A stretch of DNA of 64,000 bases. Source: Lepus europaeus. Taxonomy: Eukaryota; Chordata; Mammalia; Lagomorpha; Leporidae. Every line of letters starts with the position of its first letter. Positions within the stretch are counted from its first letter, which is position 1. The stretch is taken from contig NC_084850.1 in the NCBI RefSeq assembly GCF_033115175.1, positions 20,553,218 through 20,617,217 of the forward strand, given 5' to 3'. Position numbers and translations under genes: made by a program. The notes beneath the pieces are model-generated. The model had not been told where the DNA came from. It worked only from the letters and a program-made list of their open reading frames with translations, and did not search any database. Shown here in pieces: positions 1-9,965 of this stretch.

Positions 1-535
1 CAGCGCCACCATGCACTCGGTGCCCAGATACCACAGCAGGTGCAGGGAACTTGCTGTGGACTTAATCCAGCAGGGAACCTGCCCGCCAGGAAGCGGTGGT
101 GTGCTGAGAAGAGGCTGGCACAGCACTTGGGGGCAGCCATCGACAGGAGCAGCAGCCTGTCCTCCAGGTCTGCGCAGGTCTCCTCTTCCAGTCAGAGGGA
201 GGAGGGGGAGAAGGAGGCTGGGCAGGCACCTGTCCTCTGGAATCCGTCCCCACCTCCCCTATCCTAACATTGGCCCCTGCTCTCCTCTGGACCTGCGTCC
301 TGACCTCACTGCCCCTTCCTGTTCCGAGCCTCTGCCCTCTGACACACGTCTTGGTCAGACCTGCCTCTCTTTTCTTGGAGTGCTTCCCCCTCTGCCCCAG
401 ACTCTGCCCTCAGACTTTTCTGCTCTTGTTCCTGTCCTGCTACTTAGCCTCCCTCCTCTACCTGACCCCCCCACCTTCTGATTACACCATTTCCACCTGT
501 TGTCCTGACCCCCCCATACTTGGTGACCCCCACTG
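1..535. repeat. Tandem segmental duplication, unit 1, first block
   Basis: This GC- and pyrimidine-rich block aligns by eye with 5440-5990. Shared landmarks are the stretch around the ATG-CACTC near 11 versus 5462, the long pyrimidine run, and the 'ACACCATTTCCACCTGTTG' string near 485 and 5953. Compared with unit 2 it lacks roughly 430 bases (5990-6420) just before the LTR site at 536. The duplicated block carries the last exon of an unidentified minus-strand gene. I see no intact gene here. Confidence 0.75.
8..185 (-). pseudogene. Terminal-exon remnant of an unidentified gene, copy 1
   Basis: Read on the minus strand this is homologous to 5440-5660. Both copies contain a Cys- and Leu-rich segment, then a basic residue cluster, then a stretch resembling LHL-WYxGTECM near the end. 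Here the frame breaks after the phrase FLAGRFPAG compared with the other copy. I do not recognise the family. Membrane association is only suggested by hydrophobicity. It is probably a decayed duplicate. Confidence 0.3.
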
Positions 536-1563
536 GGATTGATAGGTAGAAAGTCAGAAATTGAGCCTATGTGTGTGTATGAGAAAGGCCTGAAAACCAG
601 CACCTACTGAGGAAGCTCCAGAAGCCCAGCATCTTGCACTTCAATGTCCTGCTCAGACCCTGATACCCTCCCAGGTGGTCCCAGGCCTTCCCCCAGGGAA
701 AGCTCCCAGGAGAACTCTCTCTCCTTAGGACAAAATGGGTTACCTGATAACATAGGGCAATAAAACCTTCTCAGACACCCTAAGGGAAGCCCCTCTACTC
801 TGCCCATTCTGCTCTGTGCCAGCCAAGCTGGTGAGGAATTTGCTAATTTTCACCCAACAAACCAGGACTCCCCATCCTTTGTCCTGGAGGAGAGGGGAAG
901 GTGGGTAAACAGACTCCCTTAAATACCTAGGGAGTCCATGGCCGGCGCTGTGGCTCAACAGGCTAATCCTCCGCCTTGCAGCGCCGGCACACCGGGTTCT
1001 AGTCCCGGTCGGGGCACCGATCCTGTCCCGGTTGCCCCTCTTCCAGGCCAGCTCTCTGCTGTGGCCAGGGAGCGCAGTGGAGGATGGCCCAAGTGCTTGG
1101 GTCCTGCACCCCATGGGAGACCAGGAGAAGCACCTGGCTCCTGCCATCGGAACAGCACGGTGCGCCGGCCGCAGCGTGCTACCGCGGCGGCCATTGGAGG
1201 GTGAACCAACGGCAAAAGGAAGACCTTTCTGTCTCTCTCTCACTGTCCACTCTGCCTGTCAAAAATTAAAAAAAAAAAAATACCTAGGGAGTCCAAACAG
1301 ACTGCATGCTCAGCCCTCTGCCTCTCTGCTGAGCCGCCCGCCTGGCCTGCCCGGCCTGCCCAGGTGTAATCTCTCCACTCAACATGTAACCTCTCTCTCC
1401 CCCAGCCTGAGCAACTGGGCACTTTCTTTGTCCCTTCCGTCCTGACAGATGCCCTGTCCCCAATAAAGCCTTATCACTCCACTCTCTGTCTCATGCCTGA
1501 ATTCTTTCTTGTGTGAAGACAAGAACACAAGAGCTTCCAGGGCCTTCCTTCTGGTGACAGGAT
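536..1563 (+). mobile_element. Solo LTR, class I ERV-like, with 4-bp target duplication
   Basis: The LTR runs 540-1559, from TGATAGG to GGTGACA, and is flanked by GGAT at 536-539 and 1560-1563. A 4-bp duplication is typical of gammaretrovirus-like (class I) elements. A polyadenylation signal AATAAA lies at 1462-1467, followed by the CTCATGCCTGAATTCTTTCT motif. The same motif occurs, inverted, in the LTR at 36529-37156, so the two are one family. A CSINE is inserted at 938-1280; without it the LTR is about 663 bp, close to the 628 bp of the other copy. The paralogous site near 6430-6437 is empty, so insertion came after the duplication. Confidence 0.85.
924..1294 (+). mobile_element. CSINE, young full-length copy inside the solo LTR
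   Basis: The C repeat occupies 938-1280. It has the tRNA-like head, a B-box-like GGTTCTAGTCC, the CTCTCTGTCC-type pyrimidine segment and an A tail. It is flanked by 14-bp target duplications TACCTAGGGAGTCC at 924-937 and 1281-1294. Low divergence from other copies here suggests recent activity. Confidence 0.95.
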
Positions 1564-3110
1564 GACCCCTATATCCTTCAGGCTAGGGGACACCCCCAGA
1601 ACCCAGCACCCTCATGGGCATCCAGCTCAGTGGCTGTCTGTTCCCTCTGTCTGCGTGTGGTCTGATGGTGCCAGCAGCTTTGGGGAGGCAGCCAGGGCGG
1701 GGCTGCCTTTGCTGAGGAAGCCAAGTGTGCCCTGGCAGCTGGGCAGAGGTGGGCATTGGGTACTAGAGCTGAGCTTGGGGATGGGGGGCCCGGGGTCCCC
1801 TGGGGACAGCTGCCTCCGACTTCCCCATCTTCGGGATGCCCGTGACCATCACCCTGAGACTGCAGGGGGAGGCAGAGGCTCTTGGTGGGAGACAGCTTGG
1901 GGTTAGGAGGAGCCGCGCTGTGGGGGCTTCCGCTCACGCCCCCCCCCCCGGCCTTGCTGTGCCCATCCTTGGTGAGTGAGGGAATGCCTTGGTTCACAAG
2001 GGGGATGGAGAGCTGCTTGAGCATGTCCAGCTTGTGAGTGCAGGGCCCCCACTTCTCCTGGCCACAGGCCAGTGACTAGCAAGGAATCCACCTGCAGTCC
2101 ATAGGTGTCGCTAACGAGCTGTGCCTGGGGACAGGGACAGGCAGGGTCAGAGGGTGGCCTTGGGCACTGCCACCTGCCTCTGTGCTAACCGTGGCCCATG
2201 CTGACTTCTGTGACGAGAGGGAGAGGAAGGACATGTCCATTGTCTCACAGTGAGCAGGCAGGTCCAGGAAAAAAAAAAAAAAGATGTGGGGTTCAACTCC
2301 TGGAGTGCAACGCAGGGTCTGTGCTGAGTTGTCCCAGGCAAGCAGCAGCAGATGAGCAGGGGACAGCACTGCCTGATGTCACCTAGGGCAAGGAGGACTC
2401 CCTCAGAGACCCTGCTACTCAAAAGCATCTGCAAGCAGGCACACACCAATCCCGTTGCCCAGTTCTGTTCTGGGCCACACAGGACCAGCACCGTCCTCTG
2501 CTCCCAGGAGAGAGCAGCACTGGGAACACCTGACGGGGCACAGCGAAGACAGAGGACGGGGCTCGAGACTCCTCCATGCACACAGGGAGAAACTGAGGCA
2601 CCCGTGGGGATGGGACTGATGTTGAGCCCGGAGGCTGAGGGGCAGGGGCAAGGCAGGAGTTGGAGTGGCCTGGGTGAGGGCTGGGCCTCAGTTTCCCCAC
2701 TGGAGCAGACCCTCGTCTCAGGAACCCCCAGACCACGCTGGCAAATGTGCCTCTGCCCCCCACCAGCAGCCCGAGTGCGGTTTGTTTACCCTGGGCTCTG
2801 GCTGCAGACATTTCCACTGCAGCGGCCGCCCCTTCCCTGCCCGTGTTTCCAAGTCTCCGCCCCTCCCGAGGCCCCAGTGTGGAGGGGACAATGGGCTTTG
2901 GGGAGTCGTCAGAGCCCTGGTGCCTGCGGGTCTCTCCCTGCCCACCTCCACTTCCCTCCATCGCCCACACTCTCTCTCATCTCATCTCCATCCAGTATGT
3001 CTGTCTTTGTCCCTGCCTCGCAGAGTGTCCACAGCTCTCTTGTTATAACATTTGATTCCCTTTATTTATAAAGGCAGACACAGAGGGAGGGATGTCTTCT
3101 CCCCGCGGTG
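1564..3110. repeat. Tandem segmental duplication, unit 1, second block
   Basis: This block aligns with 6437-6867 and then, across the endogenous retrovirus, with 12224-13220. Shared strings include GGTCTGATGG (about 1660 and 6531), ACACAGGACCAGCACC (about 2477 and 12616) and CTCAGTTTCCCCACTG (about 2688 and 12828). It ends in a remnant resembling the 3' end of an inverted CSINE (about 3056-3110). Homology is clear but no continuous coding frame is shared, so it looks like intronic or non-coding duplicated DNA. Confidence 0.75.
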
Positions 3111-3360
3111 GGATAGTTGCAGAGCTGTGAGGAAGTCACAGAAGGTTATGAAAGAATTTTTTGGATACAGATGGGAACAATCTGCCAATCTGGACCCTAC
3201 TCCCGGAGGGCCCGCAAGCCTGCATGGGGCCCTCTCCCCAGCACCACTGGGACCTCAACCACCTTCAACCCACTGGAGCTCTCAGCCCCACCCACCATAA
3301 CAGCCCCGCCCCCATCTGGACTGAGCCCCGCCCACCTGGCCACGCCCCCACCAAGCAGCA

Positions 3361-3645
3361 GGTAGCCAGGTGGCTGAGAGCAGTTGAGGCCCCAAAAGCC
3401 TGGCATGGGGCTCAGGCGCATGTGCTCGCCCATGATGAAAAGCAGGGCCCAGTTGGTGGTACGTGCCTGCAGCACCAGCGGCGGCGGGCACAGGCATGCC
3501 AGCCAGTAGTAGAAGCAGATGGTGACCAAGCACTGGAAGTCACTGATGCTTCCATGTGGTTCATGTTGAACCAGGACGTCCACGCCCTGGCCTCTGCAGG
3601 CACCGCAGGAGCAATGACCTGGGCTATCACCCGCCGGGCCCCTCC
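3361..3645 (-). pseudogene. Possible exon of an unidentified membrane protein
   Basis: On the minus strand an open frame encodes a strongly hydrophobic, aromatic-rich run around FYYWLACLCPPPLVL followed by NWALLFIMGEH and a second hydrophobic part. It resembles a pair of transmembrane segments. The frame continues into low-complexity Gly/Pro sequence, which is probably intron. It lies in the same orientation as the terminal-exon remnants at 8-185 and 5440-5660. I cannot name the family, so function is unassigned. It may equally be a chance frame in GC-rich DNA. Confidence 0.25.
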
Positions 3646-3699
3646 CTGCGAGCAGAAGCCTCACTGGCTGCCGCGGCCCCGCCCCCTGAGCGCTGTCTG

Positions 3700-5430
3700 T
3701 GGGGAGGGGGCTTCCCCACTCCTGACCAGGTCCAGGCCCTCCCTGTGTTGCGGGCAGGGGAGGTCAGCCCAGGCCAGCCCCAGTTCCAGTGCCCAGGATG
3801 TCCCCTCCCTGCACCTTGACCTCCACCCCACCAGACACTAGGTGGCCTCTTAGAGCTGGGGATGTCCATCCTGGAGCTGCCATGTCCCTGAGCGAGGACA
3901 GTCCCGGAACCTTACCCAGTCTGAGTCCCTTCCCCGCTGCACCTGACCAGACACTGGCTGACTCACTTTCCCAGTAGTAGAGTTTGTGTGAGGGCTGGTC
4001 AGGGCGCAGCGACCATTCCTGGGGCTCCTCAGTGGAGGTGGTGTGTTCAGGGTGAGGAGAGGTGGGGAGGAAGCTGATGGGGCAGTGACCCCTTCCTCTT
4101 ATGCCCTGATTGTCCCAATTTACAGTGAGTGCTGGTCAGGGCTCAGTGACCAACCCTGGCACTCCTCTCTGGAGTTAGTGTTGGGGGGAGACAAGGAGAG
4201 TAGGAGAGGAAGCTGAGGGGGGCAGTGATGGCTTCATCTTATGTCCCCATTTACAGGGAGAACACAGAGGCCCTGAGCCCAGAACTGTGTTCTGGCCTGA
4301 GGGAATGGCCACCCCTCCTGCAGGAAGCCTTCCAGGACTGACCCAGTCTCCTGTGGCCTCAACCCCTCGGCTGACTCCCCTCACCCCGGCTGGGCCTCCC
4401 CCTCCCGGGGATCATTTGGCCAAACCTCTGTCCTCAGACTGGGCTGAGTCCCTTCATCCATTTGGCCAGCTGGAAGTTCCTCCCTCAGTCTACCTTCCAT
4501 CCTTCCACGTGGAGACCAAGCAGCCAGCAGGAAGTGCTGGGAAGGAATCTAGCCTAGGTCCCCCCACCCAGAGCTGTTCAGGAGACCCCAGGGATGGTCA
4601 GAACCTCACACAAGTCCCTTCTTCCTCTGAGTCTCAGTCTCCTGCTCAGAGACCTGGGCCCAGCACCCAGCTTCAGAGCCCAGCGCTCTGTCTTGGGGCC
4701 GTGCAGCTGGGAGTGACCCAGACCCCCACTCTGTCCTCGCGGAGGGAGGAGTACAGATGAGACCCCCCCTACCCGCAGCAAGTGTGCCTGGAGCTTCCTC
4801 TTGTCCACAACCCACAATGGATGGGGACCCGGGGATGTGCGGGGGTTTCTTGGTTCTACCTCCTGGTTGCGCCTGTCGGCTAGGGTCTGGGGGCCCTCAC
4901 CTCAGGCACTTGCCAGGTGCACGGGGGCCACACCGAGGCAGAACAGGGGCAGCAGAGACGCCTTGGCCAGCTTTGAGCATCAGAGCGAGTGTCTGGGATC
5001 CGTGGCGTACTCGGGGCTCACTTAGCAGGGACTGGAGGCAGCATGGACTGTGAGTCTGGGCGGGGCACACCTGCAGAGGATGCCCCTTCCAGGCCACGCC
5101 CAAGCAGGGCATCACCCACCCTGGGTCCCTCACCTTGGTGCCTGCATATGTGCCTCCACCCTCAAGCTGGCTCGGGTCCTTGTCACCAGTGGAGCACCTG
5201 ACCCATATCCTCCAGTTTAGGTCCGCATTGGCCACGTGGCATGGACCTGCTGGCTTCCTGCTGCCCAGAGCAGCCCCAACCTGAATCCTCCTCCCTGGAG
5301 TTTCACTGGACCCCAGGGCGAAGTCCTTGCGCGATGGCACCCTGTGGCCCCATGTGTCCCTGAACCCACCCGCACCCCTGGCCAGGCACATGCAGGAGGC
5401 AGAGGCGCTGCACAGGTGCAGCTGTTTATT
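3700..5430. other. GC-rich unique region of unit 1, no recognised gene
   Basis: This stretch has no counterpart in unit 2 that I can see. It contains G- and C-rich low-complexity runs and several short frames without domain signal. A minus-strand piece at about 4905-5020 ends in CTGAG|GTGAGG, which could be a splice donor, so it may be another exon of the unidentified minus-strand gene. Confidence 0.3.
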
Positions 5431-5665
5431 GGCGCAGTGCAGCGCGGGTCACAGCACCGCCATGCACTCTGTGCCCGCGTACCATGGCAGGTGCAGGGCG
5501 ATCGTGCTATGGACACGTCCAGTAAGAACCTGCCCACCAGGAAGTGGTGGCACACGGAGAAGCAGCTGGAGCAGCACTTGAGCATGGCCAGGGACACCAG
5601 CAAACTGGGCAGCAGCTGGTCCTCTGTACACACGCAGGTCTGTGCATCCCACACTGAGGGAGGAG
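5420..5665 (-). pseudogene. Terminal-exon remnant of an unidentified gene, copy 2
   Basis: Minus-strand reading gives a Leu/Cys-rich segment (LLPSLLVSLAMLKCC, then HHFLVGRFLLDVS). After an apparent one-base shift a second frame gives IALHLPWYAGTECMAVL followed by TGA at about 5449. An AATAAA lies 19-24 bases beyond the stop, near 5425-5430. This arrangement suggests the 3' end of a real gene or a decayed copy of one. It is paralogous to 8-185. The frameshift argues for a pseudogene. Confidence 0.35.
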
Positions 5666-6867
5666 GGGGAGCAAGAGTGGGAGCGGGGCCACCTTCCCCC
5701 GACTGGAATCTGTCCCCACCTCCCCTATCCTGACGTTGGGCCCCTGCCCTCCCTGGGACCCATGTCCTGCCCTCACTGCCCCTTCTGATTCTGAGCCTCT
5801 GCCCTCTGACACACGTCTTGGTCAGAACTGCCTCCCCTTTCTTGGGTGCTCCCTCCTCTGCCTCAGCCTCTGCCCTCAGACTTTTCTGCTCTCGCGCCTG
5901 TCCTGATACTCAGCCTCCCTCCTCTACCTGACCCCCCTCTGCCTTCTGACTACACCATTTCCACCTGTTGCCCTTTCCCCATCTGACTGTACCTCTGCCT
6001 ACTGCTAACAGCTCTGTCCTGTGCTTGGACGAGGGCCTCTCCCCACCCCAACTAGACTCCCACCTCCTCAGATTTGCCTCCACTCCCAGACAGCCTCCCC
6101 AACAACCTGTCTCACCTCACTTGAGCATCCATCTACTCCCCTCTTACTGGAGACCCCTCCCTCTGCCCTGAAACCCCTGCCTTCACACTCACACTAGCTC
6201 CCTCCTTTCAGCCTGGCAAGACCCCTTCAGTGGGCCCCTACCTGTCACTTCCTGAATGAGCCTCCACCATCAGTCTAGGACCCTGCCTATTCTCCTGCCT
6301 CTGACCTGAATCTAGGGTCAGTAACTGGAAGCCACTGTATCCTCCACCTGACTACTAATTCTTTCTGACCCCAGCCTCTGCCCTCAGATTAGACAGCCCA
6401 CCTGAGCCCCTTTTCATGTCAGACCCACCGGGATGAGCCCTTTAACCCTCAGGCTGGGAGATAGCCCCAGAATCTACCCATACCCACAGAGGGCCCCACT
6501 GGGCATCTGTTTGTTCCATCTGTCTGTGTGTGGTCTGATGGCTCCAGCAGCTGCTGGGAGGTGGCCAGTGTAGGGCTGCCTTTGCTGAGGGAGCCAAGTG
6601 TGCCCTGGCTGCTGGGACAGGGGTGGGCATTGGGCAAGGAGCTGGGCTTGGGGAGAGGACTGGTCCCAGGTTCCCCTGGGGGTAGCTGCCTCAGTGTTCC
6701 CCATCCTCAGGATGGCCCCTTGGGATGGCCTTGACTCAGCCAGACACCGTGAAGGGATAGGGAGCCTCTAGGCAGGAGACAGCCTGAGGTCAGGTGGAGC
6801 TGGGTGTGGGGATCTTTGCTCACGATCCGCCCCCACTCCCAGGCCTTGCTCTGCCCCACCCTACTGT
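5440..6867. repeat. Tandem segmental duplication, unit 2, first part
   Basis: Counterpart of 1-535 and 1564-1950, interrupted at 6868 by the endogenous retrovirus. It keeps about 430 bases (5990-6420) of pyrimidine-rich DNA absent from unit 1, and carries the empty site of the class I LTR near 6430 (ACCGGGATGAGCC). Confidence 0.75.
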
Positions 6868-6873
6868 GCCTGA

Positions 6874-7360
6874 TGTTGGGTCTTAGTCCACCCGTACAAG
6901 GATGGACTGGGTCCGAGGAAAGGTAAGTGCGCCGCTCGCCCGTTCCCCAGCCTCCCGGTCCCGGAGACAATCAGACGCAGCGGGGAGCCAAGTCTAGCAA
7001 GGACTCATTTACTTCCTGCGAAACAGAACCTTTTATAGCACAAAACTGCAGAGTCATTGGGGCAGGGCTAAGGACCAACCAATCACTTACACAGTCACCT
7101 TACGGGGGGATTTCTATAGGACTAGCCCTATGTCTATACACTTGTTACTAGTTTTGTTACCTTCCCTGATGTTGCGCAGCCAGTTAGTTTTAGTGGTAAA
7201 CAAATTTGGATTCCGCCCATCTTATTTCCTCTGGGCGCCATCTTACTTGGCTCCGCGTGGCTTCGTTCCGCGCAGCTCGGGCGGGGGCACCCTGGAGCAG
7301 CTGCGCATGCGGAGCCCCCGGGCCTGGCCTGGCCTGGCCTGGCCGCGCTCATGCCCCACA
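6874..7360 (-). repeat. 3' LTR of the class II ERV
   Basis: This 487-bp LTR begins TGTGGGGCATGAG in its own sense and ends ACCCAACA, with TG/CA termini. A TATAAAAGG box lies near 7029-7037. Near its U3 start is a run of about five GGCCT/AGGCC pentamers (7316-7343). It is equal in length to the 5' LTR, with eight substitutions and no indels. Confidence 0.95.
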
Positions 7361-7376
7361 GATTCCCCCTTTTTGT
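7361..7376 (-). promoter_or_regulatory. Polypurine tract
   Basis: In provirus sense this reads AAAACAAAAAGGGGGAATC directly before the 3' LTR (TGTGGGG). Its position and A-then-G run fit the primer site for plus-strand DNA synthesis in retroviruses. Confidence 0.85.
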
Positions 7377-7381
7377 TTTAG

Positions 7382-7615
7382 CACGCGGTCCCTGTCTTAG
7401 GTTGCCCCCAGCCGTCCTTGCCCTTACCCGTCATTGGTAACCCAGGCAGCTTGGCCATGAGCCCTGTCTTAGGTTGGTGCAGGACGCTGGGTGCTTTACC
7501 CGTCTTGGGGTGTCGCGTGACTTGTAATTATGGGGGCGTGGTGAGCTTTCTCCACTGCCTGTCTTAGGTTGTTCCGGTCCATCCGGAATCTTACCCGTCA
7601 TTGGCAATGTGGAGA
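7382..7615 (-). promoter_or_regulatory. CTE-like RNA export element with three loop modules
   Basis: In provirus sense, three copies of CAACCTAAGACAGG (plus coordinates 7558-7571, 7463-7476, 7391-7404; identical) alternate with three copies of CCAA(T)GACGGGTAA (7591-7604, 7496-7509, 7424-7437). Each pair is offset by exactly 33 bases. These are the paired strands of the NXF1/TAP-binding internal loops of the type D retrovirus constitutive transport element, which also lies between env and the 3' LTR. The distal two pairs form a double-loop hairpin: lower stem CACGCG/CGCGTG (7514-7519 with 7382-7387) and middle stem (7477-7495 with 7405-7423). The proximal pair folds alone (TCTCCAC/GTGGAGA, 7609-7615 with 7549-7555; TTCCGG/CCGGAA, 7583-7588 with 7572-7577). 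Function is inferred. Confidence 0.88.
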
Positions 7616-7671
7616 GCACCGGGGGCGCTTCCCCAGTTCAGGGGATCGTAGCCCTCTGTGGCTAGCAGCCT

Positions 7672-7911
7672 CTAGTAATGAACCTCAACCTGTTTTACCC
7701 TTGTTGCCTCTATGCGCTGTTGTATAAACTGTATAAGCCTATTCGTTATGCATGGGCCAATAGCAAGGATTAAAAGCAGGGCAAGAAGCAGTCCAAGAAA
7801 AGAGAAGAGGTAGGGAAAGAGTCCATTAAGGCTTGTCCAAAAGATGCTTTCTTGGAGTTCTCTTCGTCTTTTTCAGGTCCTCCTGAAGTGTTTTGATGAT
7901 CTCGTTTGGGT
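7672..7911 (-). pseudogene. env: Env transmembrane subunit, C-terminal remnant
   Basis: In provirus sense the frame ending at the stop (7672-7674) encodes a hydrophobic membrane anchor containing GLLLALLLILAIGPCI, then an amphipathic tail with INRLIQFIQQ-like character. This is the layout of the gammaretrovirus-type transmembrane protein used by type D betaretroviruses. About 15 further codons with a heptad-like pattern lie in a different frame above 7860, implying a single-base shift. Everything upstream is deleted: the integrase stop (7949) sits only about 40 bases away. No envelope function is possible. Confidence 0.75.
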
Positions 7912-7948
7912 CATTGAATCCCCCGTCACTGGGCCAGGCACTTCAGGA

Positions 7949-8480
7949 TCACAGCGGAAGAGTAGCGTCCACATCATCGCCTGCCTTTAGATTTCGATCT
8001 CCATCCATTTCTGGAAGAGGAAAGACAAGGGGATCTCCCTCAGGGGCAAACTGCTCCCTGGGTGGGTTGTTACTTGCATCGGGCATAGGCCTGATATTTC
8101 TGGCCAGTATTCAAATTGGAGTCAACTCCCCTATGGGGAACACACAGCCAAATCCTCTTCCCAACTGAATCAGCGGGTCAGGCCCTCTCCAGAGTCGGGT
8201 GAGAGGGTCTCTCCATCTAACGAGCATCTGAGGTTTAGGGATTAAATGTCCCCCATGTTTTTGGAACCTTGACTCCCTTGACCCTTTTGAAAAATTTAAA
8301 ATATTGATAGTAAACAAGGCCTTATGTAACTGTAGATGGGGGGTAGCCACTCCCCCCCCCCTTTTTTTTTGAGGCATTGATGGTTTTTTTCCACCATAGC
8401 CTGTTCCTGTGGGTTGTGAGGAATTTTAGTAGAGTGTTGAATCATTTTACGTCTTGGCAGCACTTTTAAACATTTCAATT
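7949..8480 (-). pseudogene. pol: Integrase C-terminal remnant of pol
   Basis: The first piece (8480 to about 8350) holds the end of the catalytic core, with IPHNPQEQAMVEKNHQ, where the E matches the third acidic catalytic position. After a frameshift in the C/T run at 8350-8372, the second piece gives HKALFTINILNF and the SH3-like domain with RGFGCVFP. A TGA at 8111-8113 stands where integrases usually have Trp. The remaining frame runs to a stop at 7949. Frameshift, nonsense codon and loss of the first two thirds make it inactive. Confidence 0.85.
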
Positions 8481-8484
8481 GGTT

Positions 8485-9965
8485 ATTATTGGTTATTATC
8501 TCTATAAGATGAGAGATATATCTTTTGACATCTCCAGGGGCCCTTCTGGAGATACCAAAAGTTTAGAGAATTTAGAACTTTGATTTTTAGAAAGTTTGTT
8601 AAAGGTGCCAAGAGAACTTAGAGTATCTGGTTAGAATAGAATTTTTTAACATCCTGAAATGATAGCCCTTCATTAGACAGGGTGATCTTAACACTTTTAG
8701 ACCAGATCTAATTATAATGATATTTAGCAATGTTTTTTATTAATCTGAACTTAACAGAGACACAATAGATTACCTTGAAAGAACATGAATTTTATGTTTT
8801 TTGTTATTGAATAAACCAGAAATAAACACCTTGAACATAAGAGTTAGTACACAAAATCCTCACATAACTTAGAACTATTTAACAGAGCTAAAAAGGACCT
8901 AACTTTAGAAATGGCAGAATAACCCATTAAGCAGACACTTAAAATAGACGTTACAGTTTTTGCAAAAACAGATTAAGATTTACGATTGAGACCATTTCCA
9001 GATATTTGCCAACATTAGTACACATTTTTTACTTCAACTTTAGGTCAATGTAATTTTGGCATTAGCACGTAACTTAAATAGTCTTGAATTGTCATGTATG
9101 GACAATCTATGAGAATACATGCTAACAAACTCAAAAAGTCTCTCTTATCGAATTTAAGATGTGAAAAGTACACAATACATAAGACACTGAGTTATTAATG
9201 AATACCACACCATTAACTCCTCCTGGACAGCAAATATGGACACTAGTACATGTTTACAACTTTGAAAAGATCTTCATCGTTAAGAGAAACATGTTTAAAG
9301 CATATCAAAGACATGTAAAACTGAGCAAGTGAGCTACCAAGCAAACCAAAGGGCTTAGGCATTAACTTAATTCTTTGAACCAATCTGTATTGGCTTACTT
9401 TAGTTAACAACATAAAGGCTTGTATACACAGAATTTACTCATTTTCCTAAGGCCACTCTAGCTGGAAAGCAAGAACATGAATACAACATAGGTCTGACAT
9501 CATTTACATTTTAATACACTTTGCATAATTTGAATTGACTCAAATTAGTTGTTACTTTAACAAATTTAGAGTCCCATCCTTTGAGAGTTCCAGGGATCCT
9601 ACTGGAAGTCCCAAAGTTGGTATACTCCATTTGAGAATTTAAACTGTTAGAGAGTCAACCGCTCAGCCAAAAACTAGTACGTATAACCTGAGTATTTTAA
9701 CCAAAGCTGTGGGGTAGATCTGATCAGAGTTAGGTAATCACTCAAACATTAAAGACAGACAAATCCAATAAAACACGAAACCTTCAAGACACGTGCAAAC
9801 TCTTAGACAAGTTAACTACAGCAGCACAGAAAAGAGCTAGCTGGTCATCAGCATGGGAGCCCATTGCTTAGGACAGGGAAACACATCTGAAACAAAGCGG
9901 CAGGGAATGAGAGACTTCCATAGTGCTGGAGAAAAAGTCTTATTAACTGCAAATAAAGACTCATT
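8485..9965. other. AT-rich non-coding block inside the ERV
   Basis: About 1.5 kb lies where protease, reverse transcriptase and most of integrase should be. It is AT-rich and has no open frame of 60 codons on either strand. Two diverged copies of one motif occur: CTCCAGGGGCCCTTCTGGAGATACC near 8531, and a related block at about 9580-9650 (TTCCAGGGATCCTACTGGAAG), both followed by AGAATTTA-type sequence. I do not recognise its source. The left border is near (AATAATAACC)2 at 8480-8500. Confidence 0.7.

Noticed and set aside
970-1020. tRNA-like internal promoter (GGTTCTAGTCC) suggesting a tRNA gene
   Set aside because: It is the B-box of the tRNA-derived CSINE. No cloverleaf or acceptor stem is complete.
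938-1280. Open frames of 80-140 codons across CSINE copies (also 17300-17700, 21434-21870, 30500-30860, 32450-32920)
   Set aside because: The same peptides recur at every young C repeat on both strands. They are shadows of a GC-rich SINE, not genes.
2352-3071. 239-codon open frame on the plus strand
   Set aside because: Low-complexity Pro/Ser/Gly composition in GC-rich DNA, not conserved in frame in the paralogous copy at 12570-13640, and no domain.
3361-3645. Weak resemblance of the hydrophobic minus-strand frame to a seven-transmembrane receptor
   Set aside because: Only scattered residues agreed and the frame had to be shifted, so I did not name a gene.
7893-8168. 91-codon plus-strand frame inside the provirus
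   Set aside because: It is antisense to the integrase C-terminus, which explains the conservation of the region.
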